Shown here: piece after piece, positions 9,924 to 18,767 of the stretch
How the letters are laid out: each line of letters starts with the position of its first letter
How positions within the stretch are numbered: position 1 is the stretch's first letter
Source: an uncultured Saprospiraceae bacterium
Lineage (GTDB): Bacteria > Bacteroidota > Bacteroidia > Chitinophagales > Saprospiraceae
Length of the DNA stretch: 64,000 nt
Direction of reading: 5' to 3'
Assembly: GCA_937951615.1 (NCBI GenBank)
Contig: CALFBH010000096.1
Location: forward strand, 1 to 64,000
Notes under the pieces: model-generated
What the model was told of the DNA's origin: nothing
What the model saw: the letters and a program-made list of their open reading frames with translations, nothing else
The model's database searches: none
Position numbers and translations under genes: made by a program

Positions 9924-12900
9924 TTGGGCAAAACACTCCTCATTCTAGCAATCCTCTCACTTTCCGCCTGTAAAAATACAGAACAAGCCACACCCCAATT
10001 TCAATTGCTCACCGAAAACTCTACTGGTTTACACTTCGACAACACAGCCAAAGCAAGTACGAAATTTAACGTATTCAACTACATGTATTTTTTCAACGGT
10101 GGGGGAGTAGCCGCAGGTGATTTCAATCAGGACGGCAAAGTAGATTTATACTTCACCGCCAATATGAGCGAAAACAAACTCTTTCTCAATCAAGGAAATC
10201 TGAAATTTAAAGATGTTACAAAACAAGCCCAACTAGGCGGACAAGAAGGCTGGACAACAGGCTGCTCGGTCGTTGATATTAATAATGACGGGCGATTGGA
10301 TATTTATGTTTCTCAATTGGGAAATTATGAAGGCATGGCTGGGACGAATCAGTTATACGTTTGCACTGATGTGAAAGATGGCATTCCAGTTTTTGAAGAC
10401 AAAGCGGCTGAATATGGCTTGGATTTATCCGGCTTGGCAACACAGGCTGTCTTTTTTGATTACGATTTGGATGGCGATTTAGACATGTTTCAGCTCAACC
10501 ATACTTTGCACCAAAACGGAACTTTTGGTAAGCGAAAAACCTTTAAAGACCCACACAAATTAGCTGGTGACCGACTGCTGCGAAATGATAAAGGCAAATT
10601 CACAGACGTGACAAATGAAGCGGGGATTTTGAGCACAGTGATTGGTTATGGCTTGGGTATTGTTGCAGGCGACATCAATCTGGATGGCTATCCCGACTTA
10701 TATATTGGCAATGATTTTCATGAAAATGATTACCTCTACATCAATCAGCAAAACGGTACATTCAAAGAAGTACTGACGGAGCAGATGATGCACACCAGCC
10801 GTTTTTCTATGGGTGTGGACATGGCAGATTTGAATAATGATGGTTGGAGCGAAATCCTATCCCTTGATATGCTGCCTGCCGATCCTTATGTGCTGAAAAC
10901 TTCACTGGGAGAAGATGGTTTTGATATTTTTAAATTCAAAATCGGACATGGTTATAACCACCAATATGCGAGAAATAATTTGCAGTTGAATAATGGCAAT
11001 GGCACATTCAGCGAGATTGCCATGTTTGCAGGTGTACATGCGACCGACTGGTCTTGGGCAGGATTGTTTACGGATTTTGATTATGATGGCTATAAAGATA
11101 TTTTCATCAGCAATGGCATTCCACGTCGAATGAATGATATTGATTATGTCAATTTTCGACTAGGTGATGCGGATACCAAATTTAAAACAGACAATAACCA
11201 TTTGAAAGAAGAAGAATTGTCCATCATAGAAAAAATGCCTAAAGTCAAATTGGAAAATAAATTCTTCCGCAATAATGGTGATCTCACATTTACGGATATT
11301 CATCAACACATAAAAAACGACAAAACTTCTTATTCCAATGGCGCAGCTTATGCCGACCTAGATAATGACGGCGACCTGGACATCGTGACCAATAACATCG
11401 AAGATGCACCTTTTGTGTATAAAAACATGACGATGGAACGGACGGATTTGACAGCAAATTACTTAGCCTTTCAGTTTGAGGGTTCACCTGAAAATAGACA
11501 GGCTATTGGTGCGCGGATTGTCTTCACGTACCGGCGACTTCAGTCGCCGAGTTCTAAGGAGAAACGGCGACTGAAGTCGCCGATACGTCAGATATACGAA
11601 CATTATCCAGTAAGAGGTTATCAGTCGAGCATGGCACCAGGATTGAGCATTGGAGTAGGGGAGAAGGCGGATATTGAAAATATAAAAGTCATTTGGTCTG
11701 ATGGGACTTTTGAGCTTTTGAATAATGTAAAATTCAATGAGACCAATATCGTAAAATGGAAACCGGGACTTACAAAATTTGATTTCAAAACCTTATCTGC
11801 ACCAAAGAAAAATGCTTATCAATTTGAAGACATGACTAATCAATCGGGCATAGATTTTCAGCACGAAGAAAACCCATTTGTCGAATTTAATAGAGAAAGC
11901 CTCATTCCGCACATGGTATCTTCCGAAGGGCCAGCTCTGGCAGTCGGAGATGTAAATGGTGACCAACTGGAAGACATATTTATCGGCAGTGCCAAACGGC
12001 GAAAAAGTGCTTTGTTTTTACAACAAAAAAATGGAACATTCCGAGAAAATACGCCTGCTGTCATTACGAATGACAGTCTGTTTGAAGACGTAGACGCAGT
12101 GCTGGTCGATATAGAAAATGATGGAGATTTAGACTTGGTCATCGCATCCGGCGGCAATGAATACCGAGGCAAAAGCGAAGCCCGAAAACAACGCGCTTAC
12201 CTGAATGATGGCAAAGGCAATTTTCAAAGAAAGGATGTATTCCCTGATGCTTTGCTCACGGCTTCCTGCATATTGCCTGCCGATTATAATGGAGACGGAC
12301 TCATTGATTTTTTCATTGGCGGGCGAGCGATTCCTTATAATTATGGCAAAACACCAAAATCATATTTGTACAAAAATAAAGGCAATGGTGAGTTTGAAGA
12401 AGTGATAGATGAAAAGCTGAATCAGGCAGGACTCGTCAAAGACGGGACTTGGTATGATATGGACGGCGATGGTGATCAGGATTTGGTGCTGGCAATAGAA
12501 TGGCAACCCATTCAGATTTTTACAAATAATAATGGTCAGTTTGAGCAAAAAAGCATCAACAATCTATCTGGCTGGTGGAATTTTGTCTTGCCTCACGATT
12601 TTGATAATGACGGTGACGTGGACATCCTTGCGGGAAATTTGGGGACAAACGCCCGCTTAAAACCCACAAAGGAAGAACCAATCAGATTATACGTCAATGA
12701 TTTTGATGACAATCAGCAAGTCGAGCAAATTCTGACCTACTATCTGGATGGTAAAGAAATTCCATTTAACAACCATGCAGAACTGATCAAGCAGATGGTC
12801 GGTTTGAAAAAGAAATACCTCTATGCAAAAGATTTGGCGAAAGCCAGCATGACAGAAATTTTTGGAAAAGCCAAACTACAAGAAGCCGAGGTACTGGAAG

Positions 12901-13271
12901 TCAATTACCTGCAAAGTGCTTATTTTGAAAATACTGGCGAAGGTTTTAAAACCCATCCATTGCCTGCCGAATTACAGTTTTCGACCCTGGAGGCTGCTAG
13001 ACTGCAAGACCTCGACAAAGACGGCAAATCAGAAGTCATACTAGGCGGTAATTTTTACGATTCTAATATAGAAATGGGACGATACGATGCTAGTTATGGG
13101 CATCTGTTGTCAATCGGGAAAAATGGAAAAATGGAAATAAATCCACTTGGAGAAGTTGTGGTAAAAGGGCAAACGCGGCGTATCAAAGTGGTAAATGTAA
13201 AAGGAGAAGATTATTTAATTTTTGGTAAAAACGGTGCGCCAATTCAAGTGCTGAAAAATGGTAAACGTTGA
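9924..13271 (+). CDS. Second FG-GAP/ASPIC-UnbV lipoprotein, with in-frame repeat insertion
   Basis: This is a paralogue of the preceding gene, with the same architecture: a lipoprotein signal, FG-GAP/VCBS calcium loops (DFNQDGKVD, DINNDGRLD, DYDLDGDLD, DLDNDGDLD, DMDGDGDQD and others), a central ASPIC/UnbV domain and a second propeller. The open frame reaches back to an ATG at 9516, but those 136 codons read through inverted-repeat DNA. A TTG at 9924 gives a compact lipoprotein signal ending LSLSAC and about 1115 residues, the preferred start. Inside the ASPIC domain a 63-base palindromic element (11526-11588) encodes about 21 residues rich in Arg, Lys and Ser that the paralogue lacks. Binding partner is unknown; a role in glycan use is inferred from context only. 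Confidence 0.82.
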   Translation: MGKTLLILAILSLSACKNTEQATPQFQLLTENSTGLHFDNTAKASTKFNVFNYMYFFNGGGVAAGDFNQDGKVDLYFTANMSENKLFLNQGNLKFKDVTKQAQLGGQEGWTTGCSVVDINNDGRLDIYVSQLGNYEGMAGTNQLYVCTDVKDGIPVFEDKAAEYGLDLSGLATQAVFFDYDLDGDLDMFQLNHTLHQNGTFGKRKTFKDPHKLAGDRLLRNDKGKFTDVTNEAGILSTVIGYGLGIVAGDINLDGYPDLYIGNDFHENDYLYINQQNGTFKEVLTEQMMHTSRFSMGVDMADLNNDGWSEILSLDMLPADPYVLKTSLGEDGFDIFKFKIGHGYNHQYARNNLQLNNGNGTFSEIAMFAGVHATDWSWAGLFTDFDYDGYKDIFISNGIPRRMNDIDYVNFRLGDADTKFKTDNNHLKEEELSIIEKMPKVKLENKFFRNNGDLTFTDIHQHIKNDKTSYSNGAAYADLDNDGDLDIVTNNIEDAPFVYKNMTMERTDLTANYLAFQFEGSPENRQAIGARIVFTYRRLQSPSSKEKRRLKSPIRQIYEHYPVRGYQSSMAPGLSIGVGEKADIENIKVIWSDGTFELLNNVKFNETNIVKWKPGLTKFDFKTLSAPKKNAYQFEDMTNQSGIDFQHEENPFVEFNRESLIPHMVSSEGPALAVGDVNGDQLEDIFIGSAKRRKSALFLQQKNGTFRENTPAVITNDSLFEDVDAVLVDIENDGDLDLVIASGGNEYRGKSEARKQRAYLNDGKGNFQRKDVFPDALLTASCILPADYNGDGLIDFFIGGRAIPYNYGKTPKSYLYKNKGNGEFEEVIDEKLNQAGLVKDGTWYDMDGDGDQDLVLAIEWQPIQIFTNNNGQFEQKSINNLSGWWNFVLPHDFDNDGDVDILAGNLGTNARLKPTKEEPIRLYVNDFDDNQQVEQILTYYLDGKEIPFNNHAELIKQMVGLKKKYLYAKDLAKASMTEIFGKAKLQEAEVLEVNYLQSAYFENTGEGFKTHPLPAELQFSTLEAARLQDLDKDGKSEVILGGNFYDSNIEMGRYDASYGHLLSIGKNGKMEINPLGEVVVKGQTRRIKVVNVKGEDYLIFGKNGAPIQVLKNGKR
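11526..11588. repeat. Palindromic repeat element inside a coding sequence
   Basis: The 24-base arms at 11526-11549 and 11565-11588 are reverse complements with one mismatch, built on the core CGGCGACTTCAGTCGCCG. The core and the flanking gtacc resemble the ends of the elements at 41737-41881 and 56801-56940 (gtaccgacgactttagccgtc). Its length of 63 bases keeps the host frame open. Confidence 0.8.
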
Positions 13272-13293
13272 TAGTATCCATGATAAATTCATC

Positions 13294-13410
13294 TCCCGAT
13301 GGCTATCGGGAAAATTATTCGCTGTTATGCGACTTGGACAGCTTAACAACTTTGCAAAGTGTCATAGACACGACCTATCTGGTAGCCAATGGTTTCAACC
13401 GTGGGCGAAT
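13294..13410. repeat. Dispersed repeats between second FG-GAP gene and symporter
   Basis: A second copy of the TCCCGATGGCTATCGGGA palindrome is at 13294-13312. At 13350-13410 lies a 60-base sequence that recurs in inverted orientation at 56737-56796 with few differences (cores: tttgcaaagtgtc, tagacacg, ggtagcc, atggttt, gggcga). A partial copy is at 50535-50570. Open frames across this area are not gene-like. Confidence 0.7.
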
Positions 13411-13425
13411 TCAAAATTGTGCAAT

Positions 13426-13455
13426 TTGTTATACTATCGTTTTAATCTATTTTTG
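13426..13455 (+). promoter_or_regulatory. Predicted promoter for the transporter-GH32 genes
   Basis: TTG at 13426-13428 and TATTTTTG at 13448-13455 match the Bacteroidota -33 and -7 boxes with a spacer of 19. Transcription would start near 13462, about 70 bases before the symporter ATG. This implies that the transporter-hydrolase genes can be expressed separately from susCD. Confidence 0.5.
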
Positions 13456-13531
13456 ATGGCTATAATTGTAATTGTAATTGCTATATTTAATGTCTAAGAA
13501 CTTACTAAGAGAAACGAACTAAAAACACATT

Positions 13532-15307
13532 ATGGAAAGCTTTCAACTATCAACTATTGATTTCATTATCATGGTCACCTACGCCTTGTTCATCATAGGC
13601 TATGGGCTGTACCATGCGAAGCGGAAAAGTTCCGAAGACTACTTTTTGGCAGGACGGAATATGATTTGGCCCGTTGTGGGCATCTCTTTATTTGCGGCAA
13701 ATATTTCGAGTTCTACATTGGTGGGACTGGCGGGTGCAGCTTATAAGACCGACACGCACGTATTCAACTACGAATGGCTGGCGGCAGTCGTTTTGGTATT
13801 CTTTGCCATCTTTTTCCTGCCTTTTTATCTGCGCTCTAAGGTGTACACGATGCCAGAGTTTTTGGAAAGACGCTACGATAGGCGATCCAGATATTACTTC
13901 TCTTTTATCATGATCGTGGGTAATGTAATGATTGATACGGCGGCGGCTTTGTATGTGGGATCTATTGTGTTACAACTCATCTTTCCAGGTGTGCCGAGTT
14001 GGTTGATTATTGTCATTTTGGCGGCTGCGGCTGCGGCATATACGATTCCCGGTGGCTTGAGTTCTGTGATTCATACTGAAGTTTTGCAGGCGATTTTGCT
14101 GATTATAGGCTCTATTGTGCTGACCCTTCTTGCCTTTGGCGAAGTGGGCGGATGGAGTGGCATGATGGCAGGATTGGATGCAAAAGCAGCAGCCGGAGAA
14201 TTTACCAATCCAGATACTGGAGTGGTGCTGCATAGCGGGCAAGAAGTGCTCAGTATGTTTAGAGGAAGCGGACAAACCTGGGGTGATTTCTTTAGGGGAA
14301 CAGGGCCTGGTGTAGATGGCTTCATGCCCTGGACGGGCTTGTTAGTTGGTGCGCCGATATTGGGTTTTTACTTTTGGGCAAATAACCAGTTTATGGTACA
14401 GCGCGTATTGGGCGCGAAAGATATTAACCATGGTCGCTGGGGCGCAATTTTTGCTGGCTTTTTGAAATTGCCAGTCGTTTTTATCATGGTATTGCCGGGT
14501 ACATTGGCGATTCTGATGTATGGAGGCGTTGATATTTCAAATATAAATTACCAGTTATCTGATGGCAAAATCTGTCAACAACTCATAGACTGCCCGGATG
14601 CTACTTACCCAGTATTGCTCTTTGACTTATTGCCGAAAGGCTTACTGGGCTTAGTTGTCGCGGGCTTACTGGCTGCTATGATGTCCAGTATTTCAGCCAC
14701 TTTCAACTCTGCTTCCACACTGGTGACCATGGATTTTTTCAAACAATTGCGACCTAATCTGACCAGCGATCAGTTGGTGCGGATTGGTCAAATTACGACA
14801 CTTGTTTTGGTGGTTTTGGCATCCTTATGGGCGCCACTTATCGGAAAAGCAGGTGGTTTATGGGAGTATTTGCAAAAAGTACTGGCTTATATTTCTCCGC
14901 CAGTTGCTGCGGTATTTATCGTGGGGATGTTTTGGAAACGAGCGAATGCCAATGGTGCGATTGCAGCCTTGATATTTGGTTTTTTCATGGGCTGCCTCAT
15001 AGCTGTCTCAGCAGTATTTTGCACTTTATACGGCGATGAAGCGAATGGTCTGTTTCAGTTTATCCATAGTATTCACTTCTTACACCAGACCTTCTTTCTC
15101 TTTGTGCTTTGTATTATTGTAGAAGTTGTAGTCAGCCTGAGAAGTGCGCTGCCTCCAGACGATAAAATACGCGACTATACCTGGAGCAGTGATATGATCG
15201 CTGCGGAGACCGAAGAATTGAAAGGATTGCCCTGGTACCAGAATTACCGCATCTTATCTGTTTTCTTATTGATCGCTACGGCTATTGTAGTTTGGATATT
15301 TAGGTAG
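13532..15307 (+). CDS. SSS-family sodium/sugar symporter (SGLT-like)
   Basis: This inner-membrane symporter of the solute:sodium symporter family takes up sugars or other small solutes with Na+. The 591-residue protein has about 14 hydrophobic helices. It shows family-typical segments near the N-terminus: YHAKRKSSEDYFLAGR, then WPVVGISLFAANISSSTLVGLAG, and TMPEFLERRYDRRSR. The later segment MMSSISATFNSASTLVTMDF matches the helix-8 sodium-site region. It is 32 bases upstream of an MFS porter and lies in the same set as GH32, so fructose or a short fructan is the likely substrate (inference). Two transporters of different energy type in one locus suggest uptake of more than one hydrolysis product. 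Confidence 0.9.
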   Translation: MESFQLSTIDFIIMVTYALFIIGYGLYHAKRKSSEDYFLAGRNMIWPVVGISLFAANISSSTLVGLAGAAYKTDTHVFNYEWLAAVVLVFFAIFFLPFYLRSKVYTMPEFLERRYDRRSRYYFSFIMIVGNVMIDTAAALYVGSIVLQLIFPGVPSWLIIVILAAAAAAYTIPGGLSSVIHTEVLQAILLIIGSIVLTLLAFGEVGGWSGMMAGLDAKAAAGEFTNPDTGVVLHSGQEVLSMFRGSGQTWGDFFRGTGPGVDGFMPWTGLLVGAPILGFYFWANNQFMVQRVLGAKDINHGRWGAIFAGFLKLPVVFIMVLPGTLAILMYGGVDISNINYQLSDGKICQQLIDCPDATYPVLLFDLLPKGLLGLVVAGLLAAMMSSISATFNSASTLVTMDFFKQLRPNLTSDQLVRIGQITTLVLVVLASLWAPLIGKAGGLWEYLQKVLAYISPPVAAVFIVGMFWKRANANGAIAALIFGFFMGCLIAVSAVFCTLYGDEANGLFQFIHSIHFLHQTFFLFVLCIIVEVVVSLRSALPPDDKIRDYTWSSDMIAAETEELKGLPWYQNYRILSVFLLIATAIVVWIFR

Positions 15308-15339
15308 GAAATTCATTGCAATAAGAAAGTTTATACAAA

Positions 15340-16665
15340 ATGAAAAAACAAAATTTAAATTATTGGGTAATTACCGTTGCCTTGGCTGGGTTTCTATTTG
15401 GCTTTGATACGATTGTGATTTCTGGTGCAGATCTCCCTATTCAAAAACTTTGGAATACTGGAGAATGGTTTCATGGTACATTTATTATGTCTATGGCACT
15501 TTGGGGAACAGTCGTTGGAGCATTATTTGCTGGAATTCCCTGTGATAAATTTGGAAGAAAGAAAACACTTTTTTGGATTGGTATTCTTTATCTGATATCT
15601 GCCCTTGGTTCGGGATTAGCACCGGATGCCTATTCTTTTTCCTTTTTTCGTTTTATTGGCGGTCTTGGTGTTGGTGCATCTTCTATTGCTGCGCCTATTT
15701 ATATATCTGAAATTGCTCCTGCAAAAGATAGAGGTCGTCTGGTAGCTACTTATCAATTCAATATTGTTTTTGGTATTTTCGTTGCATTCTTTTCTAATTA
15801 CCTCATCGGAAATTATATGGGAGAAAATGCCTGGCGGTGGATGCTTGGAGTAGAAGCGATTCCTGCTACTATATATTGCCTAATGGTTTTGGGCATTCCT
15901 AATAGTCCAAGATGGTTATTGCTTAAAGGGAATGACGAAAGCTCCGCTAAAAAGATTTTGCAGCAACTTGACCCGCTTGTTGATGTAAATAAGCGGATTG
16001 AATCAATCAGAAACTCGGTGAAGAAAACCAAAGAAAGTTTTTTCTCTGGTAAATATAAAAAACCTATTGCCTTGGCTTTTGTGCTGGCATTTTTCAATCA
16101 AGTTTCAGGTATTAATTTCGTTCTTTATTACTCCCCCCGTATTTTTGAAGCGGCAGGAATAGACCAAAGTAATACCTTGATGGCATCCATACCGATAGGA
16201 ACAGTCAACCTGATTTTTACGCTATTGGGTATGTATTTAATTGACAAAATGGGCAGACGACAATTGATAAGAATTGGTTCAATTGGATACATCTTCACTT
16301 TACTTGGCGTAGCCTGGTCTTTTTATACAGGTGCAGAAGGCGTAATCGTGGTTTTCTTCATTAGTGCTTTTGTAGGCGCGCATGCTGTTGGTCAGGGTGC
16401 TGTAATTTGGGTATTTATTTCAGAAATATTTCCCAATTCCGTCAGGGCAAATGGAATGTCTTTAGGAAGTAGTACGCATTGGATTTTGGCAGCGATTATT
16501 ACCATGCTAACGCCAGCGGTCTTAGCTGCTTTTTCACCTGTAACTATCTTTTTGTTTTTTGCTTTTATGATGAGTCTGCAGTTTATTTGGGCACTTACTG
16601 TTATGCCGGAAACAAAAGGAAAGCGATTAGAAGAATTAGAAGCTGAATTTATTGATAAAAATTAA
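15340..16665 (+). CDS. MFS sugar porter (XylE/GLUT family)
   Basis: This inner-membrane proton-coupled or facilitative sugar porter has 441 residues and 12 predicted helices. Sugar-porter signatures are clear: DKFGRKKTLFWIG between helices 2 and 3, RFIGGLGVGASSIAAPIYISE in helix 4, PNSPRWLL before the central loop, SGINFVLYYSPRIFEAAG in helix 7, and the C-terminal PETKGKRLEELE. Spacing is tight: 32 bases after the symporter and 12 before the GH32 gene, so the three are probably one transcript. Fructose or sucrose is the likely substrate by context. Confidence 0.93.
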   Translation: MKKQNLNYWVITVALAGFLFGFDTIVISGADLPIQKLWNTGEWFHGTFIMSMALWGTVVGALFAGIPCDKFGRKKTLFWIGILYLISALGSGLAPDAYSFSFFRFIGGLGVGASSIAAPIYISEIAPAKDRGRLVATYQFNIVFGIFVAFFSNYLIGNYMGENAWRWMLGVEAIPATIYCLMVLGIPNSPRWLLLKGNDESSAKKILQQLDPLVDVNKRIESIRNSVKKTKESFFSGKYKKPIALAFVLAFFNQVSGINFVLYYSPRIFEAAGIDQSNTLMASIPIGTVNLIFTLLGMYLIDKMGRRQLIRIGSIGYIFTLLGVAWSFYTGAEGVIVVFFISAFVGAHAVGQGAVIWVFISEIFPNSVRANGMSLGSSTHWILAAIITMLTPAVLAAFSPVTIFLFFAFMMSLQFIWALTVMPETKGKRLEELEAEFIDKN

Positions 16666-16677
16666 AAGAATAAATAA

Positions 16678-18264
16678 ATGTCACGATTAAACGCTATGAC
16701 TAAGCTGTTGATATTTGGAATTGCCATATTTCTGCTGGCTTTCGGGTGTACTGAAACAAAACAAGAAACTGCAAATCATACAGATTCGATAGATGCTTAT
16801 CAAGAACCTCATCGTCCTCAGCTACACTTTACACCTGCGGCTAATTGGATGAACGATCCTAATGGAATGTTTTACTATGATGGGAGTTATCATCTTTTTT
16901 ATCAATATTATCCCGATAGTACAGTTTGGGGTCCGATGCACTGGGGGCACGCTGAATCAAAAGACTTAATACACTGGAAGCACCTCCCGATTGCTATATA
17001 TCCCGATTCAATAGGTTGTATTTTTTCTGGGGGCGCGGTGGTTGATGTCAATAATACTTCAAAATTAGGCACAGCAGAACAGCCTCCTATCATTGCAACC
17101 TTTACACATCACGACTTTAAAGGTGAAAAAGCTAAAAGTAATGATTTTCAGAAGCAAAGCATTGCATATAGTTTGGACGGTGGGGATGAATGGTTAAAAT
17201 ATAAAGGCAATCCTGTTATTCCAAATACAGAAAAGATCAAAGATTTTAGAGATCCAAAAGTCGTATGGCACGAAGCATCAAAGCAATGGATTTTGGTCTT
17301 AGCAGCCTATGATAAAGTAAAGTTTTATGCTTCGCCTAACCTAATTGATTGGAAGTTTATCTCTGATTTCGGCATCGAAGGCGATAATCGTTTGTGGGAA
17401 TGTCCGGATTTATTTCCAATGAAAGTTGCTGGAACTAACGAAGAAAAATGGGTACTCATTGTAAGTATTCAAAAAGAAGCACCAAATGAAGGCACGGCTA
17501 CTTCTTATTTTATCGGCGAGTTTAACGGAAAGGCATTTGAATGTGAAATTGAAAATCAAAAATGGCTGGATTGGGGAACCGATAATTATGCTTTTGTCAC
17601 TTGGAATAATGTACCTAAAGAAGACGGTCGAATACTTGGAATTGGATGGATGTCCAATTGGCAATACGCTCAGATTGTACCTACAGAAAAGTGGAGGAGT
17701 GCAATGACTTTGCCAAGAGAATTGAAACTAGTTAAAAAAGCTTCGGACTATGCTTTACACAGTTCACCTGTACAGGAATTTCAAACATTAAGAGGAAAAT
17801 CAACCGTTTTTGATGAAATGAATATTGTCGGAGAAAAGGTTTTAGAAGGTTCATTTCCGGTCTCTCAGTCGGAATACAATTTTTCAATTGATGTAGAAAA
17901 AACAACAGCGACCACATTTGGCGTTAAACTTCAAAATAATTTAGGTGAAAGTCTATCGGTTGAATTCGACAAAAAGGAGAAAAAAATGTTCGTGGACAGA
18001 ACAAATTCAAGTAAGAATAAATTTTCAGAAGAATTCTTCAAAAATATTCATGCTGCCCCAATTGATTTTGAAAAAGAAAAAATGGATGTGCGTTTGATCA
18101 TTGATGCAGCATCTATTGAAATTTTTATCAATGGCGGAGCATTGAGTTTTACAAGTATTTTCTTTCCTTCAGAAAAATTTAATAAAATCTCTTTAGTTTC
18201 CGAAAATGGAACATTTAATATCGTTGATTCTAAAGTACATGCTTTGAATAGTATTTGGAGATAA
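16678..18264 (+). CDS. GH32 fructan hydrolase/invertase lipoprotein
   Basis: This glycoside hydrolase family 32 enzyme cleaves beta-fructofuranosyl links in sucrose, inulin or levan. The 528-residue precursor is a lipoprotein (lipobox LAFGC, Cys24), so it acts at a membrane surface. The three GH32 catalytic motifs are present: WMNDPNG with nucleophile Asp60, RDP with transition-state stabiliser Asp192, and WECPDLF with acid/base Glu241. A C-terminal beta-sandwich (about 370-528) completes the fold. It is the only polysaccharide-degrading enzyme in this locus and defines its likely substrate class. Whether it acts exo or endo, and on inulin or levan, cannot be told from sequence alone. No fructokinase or hybrid two-component fructan sensor is nearby. 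Confidence 0.95.
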   Translation: MSRLNAMTKLLIFGIAIFLLAFGCTETKQETANHTDSIDAYQEPHRPQLHFTPAANWMNDPNGMFYYDGSYHLFYQYYPDSTVWGPMHWGHAESKDLIHWKHLPIAIYPDSIGCIFSGGAVVDVNNTSKLGTAEQPPIIATFTHHDFKGEKAKSNDFQKQSIAYSLDGGDEWLKYKGNPVIPNTEKIKDFRDPKVVWHEASKQWILVLAAYDKVKFYASPNLIDWKFISDFGIEGDNRLWECPDLFPMKVAGTNEEKWVLIVSIQKEAPNEGTATSYFIGEFNGKAFECEIENQKWLDWGTDNYAFVTWNNVPKEDGRILGIGWMSNWQYAQIVPTEKWRSAMTLPRELKLVKKASDYALHSSPVQEFQTLRGKSTVFDEMNIVGEKVLEGSFPVSQSEYNFSIDVEKTTATTFGVKLQNNLGESLSVEFDKKEKKMFVDRTNSSKNKFSEEFFKNIHAAPIDFEKEKMDVRLIIDAASIEIFINGGALSFTSIFFPSEKFNKISLVSENGTFNIVDSKVHALNSIWR

Positions 18265-18270
18265 AAAGAG

Positions 18271-18470
18271 CTAAAATACAGCAATTCTCAATTTGAAAAA
18301 ATAAGCAATATTGATGATTAACATGTTTGTAGCAATAATGGCTAAAATGCTGAATTGTCCCCTTTGGAGGGGGCGGAGGGGGTGGGCAACTGAGTGAAAT
18401 TGTCCAAAATCCACCCCCTTCACCCCCGCCAACGGGGGACAAAAAGCCAAATTGAGAATTGCTGGCTAAA
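18271..18470. repeat. Nested inverted-repeat element after GH32 gene
   Basis: Outer arms cagcaattctcaatttg (18279-18295) and its exact reverse complement (18448-18464) enclose a second inverted repeat. That inner pair is G-rich then C-rich: a GTCCCC and GGAGGGGG run near 18357-18386 against a CCACCCCC and GGGGGAC run near 18411-18440. The motif ctaaaat also recurs at both ends. It looks like a non-autonomous element, possibly with strong RNA structure that ends transcription of the locus. Confidence 0.65.
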
Positions 18471-18575
18471 ATACTCCAATCAATGTAAATTATTAACAAT
18501 GAGCGTTTTACTTAATCACCCAGTTTCCTAATCCCCCAATGTCCAAAGTCGAGTTCCTGAGGTTATGCAATTTTT

Positions 18576-18728
18576 TACTCTACATGAGAAAAATTTAAAA
18601 TCATAATTTGTTGGTCGTTTTCCTCTAAAACTCGCCTTGCATTTTGGAAATGCAAGGCGAGTTTTAGAGAAGGTTCAGCCGATAATTTCAATTCATATTA
18701 TCAAAAATATTTTTTCTCATGTAGAGTA
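18576..18728. mobile_element. MITE-like element with 9-base target duplication
   Basis: This 153-base element has terminal inverted repeats of 18 bases (tactctacatgagaaaaa and its complement). The identical 9-base sequence gcaattttt flanks it at 18567-18575 and 18729-18737, as expected for a target-site duplication. A second, internal hairpin has perfect 22-base arms (18623-18644 and 18648-18669) and a 3-base loop. It has no coding capacity, so it would need a transposase supplied elsewhere. Just upstream, 18519-18552 repeats the dispersed sequence found at 203-236. Confidence 0.75.
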
Positions 18729-18767
18729 GCAATTTTTTAAAAACTTATTAGAAAATAAAAGTTCAAA

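Noticed and set aside
13258-13497. Overlapping 60-80 codon frames after the second FG-GAP gene
   Set aside because: They cover dispersed repeat DNA that recurs in non-coding places, and lack a plausible protein pattern.
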